The notes beneath the pieces are model-generated. The model did no database searches, was not told the DNA's origin, and saw only the letters and a list, made by a program, of their open reading frames with translations. Made by a program: the position numbers and the translations under genes. This document shows positions 40,911 through 48,239 of a stretch of 48,239 nucleotides of DNA, in pieces. The stretch spans positions 1 to 48,239 of the forward strand of contig DAIDJO010000017.1 in assembly GCA_027451345.1 (NCBI GenBank). The letters are read 5' to 3'. Origin of the DNA: Solirubrobacterales bacterium (lineage in GTDB: Bacteria; Actinomycetota; Thermoleophilia; Solirubrobacterales; Solirubrobacteraceae). Positions within the stretch are counted from its first letter, which is position 1, and each line of letters starts with the position of its first letter.

Positions 40911-41819
40911 CTACCCGACGGGCTCGATGCGCGTCATCGTCACGCTCGCCTCGAGCGCCGATTCCGCGCTGCCCCGATAGACGCCCTTGATCGGCGGGAC
41001 GTCGGCGTAGTGCCGTCCATGGCCGATCTTCACGTGGCACTCGCCGACCAGGCCGCGATTGGTCGGGTCGATGCTGACCCAGCGCGGCTCGCCCCCGGCG
41101 TTCGGCAGCAGGGCCTCGATCCAGGCGTGGGTGTCGACCTCGACCGAGGCGGCCCGATCTCCGGCCTCGCCCAGCGGCTCGGCGCGCGTGTACAGGTAGC
41201 CCGACACGTAGCGGGCAGCGATGCCGCGGGAGCGCAGCAGGTTGAGGCCCAGGTGGACAAAGTCCTGGCACACGCCGGCCCGCACATCGAGCACGTCACC
41301 GAGCGTCGAGTCGACGTAGGTGGCCCCCTTGCGGTATTCGAGCCGGTCGGGAATGACCTCGGACGTGCGCAGGACCGCCTCAAGCGGGGTGCGAGCGTCG
41401 GCCAACTCGGCCTCGAGCTCGGCCAGCAGCGGATGGCCAGCCGCCGTGTCGGTCTGCATCAGGTACTCGCCGCCCGCCTCGCGGTAGCCAGGCACGGCGA
41501 GCCCCTCCCACGTCCCACTGGGGGGATCGGGCTGGGGTTCGGTTCGAACGTGCGCGCTCGCGTCGATGATCAGCTCCCGGTGGGAGCGCGTGACCTCGAA
41601 TTCGATCACGTCGGTGCCGAAGTAGTCCTCGTGGCGGTGCTGGCGTACCTCCGGGCTCAGCCGCACGGTGAAGTGATCCACCTGCTGGCGGCCGCTCGTC
41701 GCGGGCCGGATGCGCAGGGCATTGATGTTGTCGACCACGTCGCCGTCGTAGCGGTACCGGGTCACGTAGCGGATCGCGAAGTGCATCTGGGCAAGGTCGG
41801 GGGTCGGTTGATCACGCAT
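40911..41819 (-). CDS. Transglutaminase-like cysteine peptidase of the ATP-grasp/alpha-E cluster
   Basis: The 302-residue product has an N-terminal bacterial transglutaminase region (FAIRYVTRYRYDGDVVDNIN, residues about 14-33) and a papain-like transglutaminase core with Cys184 (RAGVCQDFVHLGLNLLRSRG), His231 (VDTHAWIEALLP) and Asp251 (WVSIDPTN). In this cluster such proteins are predicted to cleave or form amide bonds made by the ATP-grasp partner. It starts at ATG 41819, 4 bases after the alpha-E stop; a longer frame to 41876 overlaps that gene and is not used. No signal peptide, so it acts in the cytoplasm. Confidence 0.92.
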   Translation of the reverse strand: MRDQPTPDLAQMHFAIRYVTRYRYDGDVVDNINALRIRPATSGRQQVDHFTVRLSPEVRQHRHEDYFGTDVIEFEVTRSHRELIIDASAHVRTEPQPDPPSGTWEGLAVPGYREAGGEYLMQTDTAAGHPLLAELEAELADARTPLEAVLRTSEVIPDRLEYRKGATYVDSTLGDVLDVRAGVCQDFVHLGLNLLRSRGIAARYVSGYLYTRAEPLGEAGDRAASVEVDTHAWIEALLPNAGGEPRWVSIDPTNRGLVGECHVKIGHGRHYADVPPIKGVYRGSAESALEASVTMTRIEPVG

Positions 41820-41823
41820 TGGC

Positions 41824-42876
41824 TCAGATGCCCGAATGGACCGTCGCCAACGCCGCCACGGCAAAGTAGCGCTCATCGATCTCGCGATCGATCACCTCCA
41901 GCTCGTTCTGGACACGGGCCAGCTGCTCGACGAGCGTTTCGGATGCCAGCACCGTGCGCTGATGCAGCTCGAGGTCGGCGATCAGGCGTCCGAGTCGAAG
42001 CACCGGCGGCGCCGAGCGGGGCAGCGGGTCGGCCGTCTCGAGGGCCTCGCGCAGCTCGGTCAGCGACGCGAGCACCGAGCCCGGGTATTGGCTCTCATAG
42101 AGCAGGAAGCGCCCGACGGTGGAGAGCGTCGGCACCCGCCGCAGGTGACGCCGGAACGCCTGGAAGCCGCCGACCGCTTGCAGGAGCGCCATTGCCTCGG
42201 CCTCGTGGTCCTGGAGCGGCTGCTCGGCGATGCCGGGGTCTCCGCCGGGGCTGGCCACCCGCAGCATCCGCAGCACCATGTCCGCCTCCTCGATGCGGCC
42301 ACCCGCTTCCAGGAAGGAGCAGGCTTCGTCACGCAGCATCGTCTTGTCGAGCAGGCCCCAGAACAGCGCGCAGCGCTCCTTGACCTCCTGGTAGACCGAG
42401 TACGGCCCGGTCGCCAGCGCCGCCTCGAGGTCGTAGCGCCCGAGGGAGAGGTAGAAGGCGTTGAGCGCCTCCCACATCTCGGTCGAGATCACGTCCCGCA
42501 GGGTTCGCGCCCGCTCTCTCGCGCGGTACACACACGAGACGACCGACGCTGGGCTCTCCGTGTCGAGGGCGAGCAGGGGCGCGATCTCGCGGCGGCCGAG
42601 GAGACGGTCCGGACCGCCCCCGGCCGGCCCGGACCCTCCCGCCCCCGTGGCGGCGTCGGTCGCGTCCTCGCCGGGAGCCGGGGGCTTTGCCCCGATCACG
42701 GCGAGGACGCCGTTCCAACTGAGCGCGATCCCGGACTGTCCGCCGGCTCCGCCTGCTCCGCCGGCTCCGCCGGCGACGTCGGCGTGGAACGCGCCGTCGA
42801 GCATGCGCGCGGTGTGCTCGGCGCGGGTCAGGTCCCGGCCGAGCCAAAACAGCTCCTGGGCGATCCGCGCGAGCAT
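41824..42876 (-). CDS. Alpha-E domain protein (DUF403)
   Basis: The 350-residue product is a helical protein of the alpha-E family: MLARIAQELFWLGRDLTRAE and HTARMLDG at the N-terminus, YRARERARTLRDVISTEMWE, DEACSFLEAGGRIEEADMVL and RMLR, and FLLYESQYPGSVLASLTELR. Biochemical activity is unknown; it always occurs with the ATP-grasp protein. Its start abuts the ATP-grasp stop. Residues about 35-85 hold a Gly/Ala/Pro-rich insertion (GGAGGAGGAGG and PPAPGED) that makes it longer than typical members and is likely a flexible loop. Confidence 0.93.
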   Translation of the reverse strand: MLARIAQELFWLGRDLTRAEHTARMLDGAFHADVAGGAGGAGGAGGQSGIALSWNGVLAVIGAKPPAPGEDATDAATGAGGSGPAGGGPDRLLGRREIAPLLALDTESPASVVSCVYRARERARTLRDVISTEMWEALNAFYLSLGRYDLEAALATGPYSVYQEVKERCALFWGLLDKTMLRDEACSFLEAGGRIEEADMVLRMLRVASPGGDPGIAEQPLQDHEAEAMALLQAVGGFQAFRRHLRRVPTLSTVGRFLLYESQYPGSVLASLTELREALETADPLPRSAPPVLRLGRLIADLELHQRTVLASETLVEQLARVQNELEVIDREIDERYFAVAALATVHSGI

Positions 42877-44451
42877 CTAGATCGCCGCCTGCTGCTGCTG
42901 CTGCTGCGCCTGCCCGTGCCAGCCGCCGTAGCGAACGTCGGGCAGCCGGGGGGGCTCCCGGGCCGCGAGGCCGGGCGGCAGCCCCTCGAGGAGATCACCG
43001 TCGGCCAGTACCCAGGTATCCTTGGAGCCTCCGCCCTGGGAGGAGTTGACGATCATCGAGCCCTCCCGCAGGGCGACCCGCGTCAGGCCGCCGGGGACGA
43101 TCCGGATCTGTTCGCCGAACACGGCGAACGGGCGGAGGTCGACGTGGCGCGGCGCGAGCCGGCCGTCACCGGTTTCGGTCGGGGCGGTCGACAGGTGCAC
43201 GAGCTCCTGGGCGATGTAGAGCTCCGGATGGGCTTCGATCAGACGGGCTTCGTCCGCGCGCTCCTCCGCGCTCGCCTGGGGTCCGATGAACACCCCCTTG
43301 CCGCCGGACTCGGACGTCGGTTTGACGACCACCTCGTGGAGGCGGCCGAGGATCCAGCGGCGAACCGTCTCGTCGCTCAGCAGATAGGTCGGGACGTTCT
43401 CGAGGATCGGCTCCTCGCTGAGGTAGAAACGCACCATCTCCGGTACGTAGTGATAGATCGCCTTATCGTCGGCCACGCCGGTGCCGATGGCGTTGGCGAT
43501 CGCCACCGTCCCGGCGCGGTAGGCACGCACCAGACCGGGCACCCCGAGCACCGAATCCGGGCGGAACTCAAGTGGGTCGATGAAGTCGTCGTCGAGCCGC
43601 CGGTAGATCGTGTGCACCCGCCGCAGCCCGCCGGTCGTCCGCATGTAACAGACCGAGTCGCGTACGACGAGATCGGACGCCTCGACGAGCTCGATGCCCA
43701 TGGCGCGGGCGAGAAAGGCGTGTTCGAAGTAGGCTCCGTTCAACGGCCCGGGCGTCCACAGCACGACCGTCGGGTCGCTGTCGGGTGACGGCGCGACCGC
43801 TTGGAGCGCCTCGAGCAGCAGCGACGGGTAGTTCTCGACCGGCCGCACGCGCTGACCGGCGAACAGCTCGGGCATGAGTCGGGTCATCGCCAGGCGGTTC
43901 TCGAGCACGTAGGAGATGCCAGATGGGGTGCGGACGTTGTCCTCGAGGACCCGCCAGCTACCGTCACCAGCGCGTACGAGGTCACATCCAGAGACGTGTG
44001 TGTAGACGCCGCCAGGGGCGCGAATCCCGTGCACAGGGCGGGCAAAGCTCGGGCGGCTGACGATGAGCGACCACGGCACGATGCCGGCGCGCACGATCTC
44101 CCGTCCGTGGTAGACGTCGTCGACGAACGCGTTCAACGCCCGGATCCGCTGGGCCAGGCCGCGCTTGATCACCGTCCACTCGCCGGCCGTGAGGACGCGG
44201 GGAACGAGGTCCAGCGGGAACGGTCGGTCGCGGCGCTCGCCGCCCGCTCCGGAAACCTCGAACGTGATCCCCTGCTGCATGAAGATCACGTCGCGCCGCC
44301 GCCCGGCGTCGGTCAGCGCCTCGGGGCCGAGGCGCCGCAGGGCCGCCAGGAGCGCCCGCACGTGCTCTCTGGGGCGTCCGTCAGTCTCGAGCAGCTCATC
44401 ACAGGAGCCGTCCGGGATGCGGTAGCCGTCGAGCAGCGGATCGGAGGTCAT
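42877..44451 (-). CDS. Circularly permuted ATP-grasp type 2 protein (predicted amide-bond ligase)
   Basis: The 524-residue product belongs to the DUF404/DUF407 family, a permuted ATP-grasp fold. Visible marks are FMQQGITFEVSG, FPLDLVPRVLTAGEW, RVLEDNVRTPSGISYVLENR, VLWTPGPLNGAYFEHAFLAR, the ATP Lys in VVVKPTSESGGKGVFIGP and the metal-binding MIVNSSQGGGSKDTWVL. It is predicted to join amino groups to carboxylates using ATP, with unknown substrates. The C-terminus is a short glutamine run. It is the first gene of the trio, with a TATGCT box 8 bases before the ATG at 44451 and no ribosome site. Confidence 0.94.
   Translation of the reverse strand: MTSDPLLDGYRIPDGSCDELLETDGRPREHVRALLAALRRLGPEALTDAGRRRDVIFMQQGITFEVSGAGGERRDRPFPLDLVPRVLTAGEWTVIKRGLAQRIRALNAFVDDVYHGREIVRAGIVPWSLIVSRPSFARPVHGIRAPGGVYTHVSGCDLVRAGDGSWRVLEDNVRTPSGISYVLENRLAMTRLMPELFAGQRVRPVENYPSLLLEALQAVAPSPDSDPTVVLWTPGPLNGAYFEHAFLARAMGIELVEASDLVVRDSVCYMRTTGGLRRVHTIYRRLDDDFIDPLEFRPDSVLGVPGLVRAYRAGTVAIANAIGTGVADDKAIYHYVPEMVRFYLSEEPILENVPTYLLSDETVRRWILGRLHEVVVKPTSESGGKGVFIGPQASAEERADEARLIEAHPELYIAQELVHLSTAPTETGDGRLAPRHVDLRPFAVFGEQIRIVPGGLTRVALREGSMIVNSSQGGGSKDTWVLADGDLLEGLPPGLAAREPPRLPDVRYGGWHGQAQQQQQQAAI
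42889..42906 (-). repeat. Six CTG units encoding a glutamine run at the end of the ATP-grasp protein
   Basis: Six perfect CTG triplets on the plus strand (CAG, Gln, on minus) lie 3 codons before the stop. Copy-number change keeps the frame and would only alter the tail length. Confidence 0.85.
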
Positions 44452-44459
44452 GGCTGCTC

Positions 44460-44465
44460 AGCATA
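44460..44465 (-). promoter_or_regulatory. -10 box of the ATP-grasp operon (leaderless type)
   Basis: TATGCT on the minus strand lies 8 bases before the ATG at 44451, without a Shine-Dalgarno. It is the best -10 match among the leaderless set. Confidence 0.6.
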
Positions 44466-44489
44466 GGTCCGAGAAGCGGACAATCGCCA

Positions 44490-44533
44490 GGACCTGCGGC
44501 CAATGGTCGCAGGTCCGCGCTGTCCATTGGGCC
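44490..44533. promoter_or_regulatory. Overlapping hairpins between the ATP-grasp operon and rmlD
   Basis: GGACCTGCG (44490-44498) pairs with CGCAGGTCC (44508-44516). The inner CCAATGG (44500-44506) can instead pair with CCATTGG (44524-44530). The two pairings exclude each other. The site lies between divergent starts, 25 bases or more upstream of the -10 boxes, so it may act as DNA (operator) rather than RNA. Confidence 0.35.
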
Positions 44534-44603
44534 AGACGTCGGCCCGCCCGGCGAGCAGCATTCACGGCACGCGGCTCCAGCGCCTCTGTCGTGGTCTCGT
44601 GAG

Positions 44604-44609
44604 TACGCT
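44604..44609 (+). promoter_or_regulatory. -10 box of the rmlDB genes (leaderless type)
   Basis: TACGCT lies 9 bases before the ATG at 44619 with no ribosome site between. Confidence 0.5.
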
Positions 44610-44618
44610 TGGCGATCG

Positions 44619-46453
<1,835 letters not shown>

Positions 46454-46461
46454 TCCGGCCG

Positions 46462-47148
46462 GTGGCCGACGCGCTCGAGCAACTGGAGGCCGAGGTCACG
46501 CGCTGCCGGCGTTGTCCGCGACTCGTCGCGTGGCGCGAGGAGGTGGCGGAGGTCCGCCGCCGCGCCTTCATCGACCAGGTGTACTGGGGCCGCCCGGTGC
46601 CCGGGTTCGGCGATCCCGCCGCGCGCATACTCGTGCTCGGCCTCGCTCCGGCCGCGCATGGTGGCAACCGGACGGGTCGAATCTTCACCGGCGATCGGTC
46701 GGGAGACTGGCTGTTCGCCGCGCTGTGGCGGGCCGGCCTCGCCAACCAGCCGACGTCGGTGGCGCGCGACGACGGACTGCGCCTGTCCGACTGCTGGGTG
46801 ACCGCCGCCGTTCGCTGCGCGCCGCCGGCGAACCGGCCGCGGCCGCAGGAGCGGGACAACTGCGCCGCGTGGCTGCGCTCCGAGCTCTCCCTGCTCGCGA
46901 GGGTGCGGGTGATCGTCTGCCTCGGCTCCTTCGCGTGGGACGCGGCCGGCCGCCTGCTCGAGCTGCCCCGACCCCGTCCGCGGTTCGGCCACGGGGTTGA
47001 GGACGTGGTCGCTGAAGGCGCGGGCGGACGCGAGGTGACGCTGCTCGGGAGCTACCACGTCTCGCAGCAGAACACGTTCACCGGTCGTCTCACCGAGCCG
47101 ATGCTCGACGCCGTGTTCCACCGGGCGCGGGAGCTGGCCGGAGCCTGA
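46462..47148 (+). CDS. Family 5 uracil-DNA glycosylase (UdgB)
   Basis: The 228-residue product removes uracil, and in family 5 also hypoxanthine, from DNA. Cys15, Cys18, Cys119 and Cys134 are placed as the 4Fe-4S ligands. Motif A is [20 protein letters not shown], which lacks the polar catalytic Asp/Asn of other families as family 5 does; motif B is [15 protein letters not shown]. The GTG at 46462, 8 bases after the rmlB stop, is the first start that makes sense; the open frame runs further back inside rmlB. The link to the sugar genes is positional only. PafBC at 16.6-18.7 kb is a possible regulator, untested. Confidence 0.93.
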   Translation: MADALEQLEAEVTRCRRCPRLVAWREEVAEVRRRAFIDQVYWGRPVPGFGDPAARILVLGLAPAAHGGNRTGRIFTGDRSGDWLFAALWRAGLANQPTSVARDDGLRLSDCWVTAAVRCAPPANRPRPQERDNCAAWLRSELSLLARVRVIVCLGSFAWDAAGRLLELPRPRPRFGHGVEDVVAEGAGGREVTLLGSYHVSQQNTFTGRLTEPMLDAVFHRARELAGA

Positions 47149-47228
47149 CGGCGGCGTCACCCGCGGTTGCCGTCAACCGGCCGGTTCCCGCCGCGCGTCG
47201 AGCGGGCTCCTGCGGGTAGGCGGCTCCT

Positions 47229-48239
47229 ATGCGCTGCGGAGTCTCGGGATGGCGGCTCCTCCTCAGGGGTCTGATCGCTGTTGCGGCCCTCGTCGCCGGA
47301 TACCTCGTGGCGCCCGGCTACGCCGGGGTGGCCAATCAGGCGACGGCCGCCTCGGTCACCGGCACGGGCACCACCGTCGCCGTCACCACGGGTTCGTCGA
47401 CGACGACCACCAGCACGGCCACCACGACGACCTCGACCTCGACGACGCCGACGTCGACCTCGACGGGATCGAACACGACGACGACCCGCACGACCCCGAC
47501 CGTCACCGCCCCCACCGTCACGACGGTCACCGCGCCCACCCGCACGAGCAGCGCGCCGCCCCCTCCCCCGGGCGCAGATGGCAAGGGCGACGGCGGACAC
47601 GGCGGTGATGGTGGCGGCGGCTCGCACGGCGGGGACGGCCCCCCCGGCGCGCCGACGGGCGCCGCCACCACGCTCCCGGCCCCGGCGCCCGCTCCGCCGG
47701 CCGCGGTGGCCCCGGCGGTGACGACAACGGCGCCCGCGGCGGACACCGTGCACCTCCGCCGGCCGCCCCGCACCCAGACCGTGCACCTGCGCCGCCCGCC
47801 GACGACGACCAGCGCGACCCGCTCCGCGGTCACCCGCCGGACGGCCTCCCGGCGTCGTCCGGCCTCCACCAGCACCGAGCGCGCCTCCACCGCGCCGGCC
47901 ACCGTGAGCGCGCCGCGCGCGGGACGCCGCCCGCGCCGGGTGTCCGCTCCCGCCGTGCATCGGACCGTCGCCTCCGCGCATCGGCACCGGGCGCAGCGTC
48001 CGGGCGCTCGCACACGGCGTCCATCCGCCTCCCGGCCCTCCGCCCATCGTGCCGCGGGCCACGGGATGGTGCGCCGGACCACCACGGCGCCCGTCGGACC
48101 CCTCAGCGACCCGGCGCCCGCGGTGCCGGGCCAGGCGGTGGCGGCCCGTCCCGCCTCCGCCGCCATCGCGCCCCCGCCCACCGGGTCCGCCGCGCACGCC
48201 TCGTGGCTGCCGGCCTGGCTGCTTCCGGCCATCGCCGCC
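47229..48239 (+). CDS. Secreted Thr/Pro/Arg-rich protein, cut by the right window edge
   Basis: The ATG at 47229 opens a frame that is uninterrupted for 337 codons to the window end. Residues 1-38 are a signal peptide (WRLLLRGLIAVAALVAGYLV). Then follow a Thr/Ser-rich stretch of about 70 residues, a PPPPPG and Gly/His/Asp-rich block, an Ala/Pro stretch, a doubled TVHLRRPP motif and an Arg/Ser/Ala-rich region. The last visible residues (SWLPAWLLPAIAA) are hydrophobic and could begin a membrane helix. The composition suggests a cell-wall-spanning or surface protein with a stalk. A long frame on the opposite strand is a shadow without a signal peptide or ribosome site. I do not recognise a family. 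Confidence 0.65.
   Translation, partial: MRCGVSGWRLLLRGLIAVAALVAGYLVAPGYAGVANQATAASVTGTGTTVAVTTGSSTTTTSTATTTTSTSTTPTSTSTGSNTTTTRTTPTVTAPTVTTVTAPTRTSSAPPPPPGADGKGDGGHGGDGGGGSHGGDGPPGAPTGAATTLPAPAPAPPAAVAPAVTTTAPAADTVHLRRPPRTQTVHLRRPPTTTSATRSAVTRRTASRRRPASTSTERASTAPATVSAPRAGRRPRRVSAPAVHRTVASAHRHRAQRPGARTRRPSASRPSAHRAAGHGMVRRTTTAPVGPLSDPAPAVPGQAVAARPASAAIAPPPTGSAAHASWLPAWLLPAIAA

Noticed and set aside
42889-42906. CTG repeat as a phase-variation switch
   Set aside because: Unit length is three, so changes do not shift frame, and it lies at the extreme C-terminus.
41836-43788. 650-codon plus-strand frame opposite the alpha-E and ATP-grasp genes
   Set aside because: Antisense shadow crossing a gene junction; no recognisable domain.
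47336-48232. 298-codon minus-strand frame at the right edge
   Set aside because: Composition is Val/Gly/Ala shadow of the plus-strand Thr-rich protein, which has a signal peptide and proper start.

Overview
The window is about 48 kb of very GC-rich DNA, densely packed on both strands, with clear actinobacterial features. Several point to class Thermoleophilia (Solirubrobacterales-like): a fused PafB-PafC regulator, a secreted protein whose N-terminus follows a pattern common in that class, mycothiol-era style GTG starts, and many operon heads that look leaderless (TANNNT box 6-10 nt before the start codon, no Shine-Dalgarno). The lineage is an inference from gene content; there is no rRNA or tRNA here to test it.

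Layout. 1-4.8 kb: an edge-truncated secreted coiled-coil cell-wall protein, the GTPase TypA, a secreted Asn-Ala-Thr repeat protein, a small 70-aa gene and a Crp/Fnr regulator. 4.8-9 kb: a TetR regulator divergent from a fadA-fadB beta-oxidation operon with a palindromic operator between them. 9-12.3 kb: a membrane-anchored NodB-type deacetylase homologue and a GH3 beta-glucosidase. 12.3-15.2 kb: proline catabolism, with proline dehydrogenase and P5C dehydrogenase as two overlapping genes. 15.2-22.6 kb: GNAT, rmlA, fused PafBC, an HD hydrolase, then a GT4 glycosyltransferase, flippase-like and DedA membrane genes.

22.6-37.5 kb is the centre of the window: a ten-gene minus-strand operon reading glpF-dhaK-dhaL-glpK-glpA-glpB-glpC-dhaM-pgsA-epimerase, driven by a strong promoter (TTGACA-N17-TAGCTT) with a structured leader, and divergent from an IclR (GylR-like) regulator plus a second glycerol kinase whose 5' end carries an in-frame stop. 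It imports glycerol, phosphorylates it, oxidises glycerol 3-phosphate to dihydroxyacetone phosphate, phosphorylates dihydroxyacetone through a DhaM that carries its own complete Enzyme I, and hands glycerol 3-phosphate to phosphatidylglycerol synthesis. PlsC and a patatin-like lipase follow at 37.5-39.6 kb, so lipid building and turnover sit beside glycerol use.

39.6-44.5 kb: a PPOX flavin/F420 protein, an SDR, and the conserved trio of circularly permuted ATP-grasp, alpha-E and transglutaminase-like proteins, a predicted but biochemically obscure peptide-ligation/cleavage system. 44.6-48.2 kb: rmlD-rmlB (dTDP-rhamnose), a family 5 uracil-DNA glycosylase, and an edge-truncated secreted Thr/Pro-rich protein. 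No tRNA, rRNA, CRISPR array, insertion sequence or phage gene was seen.
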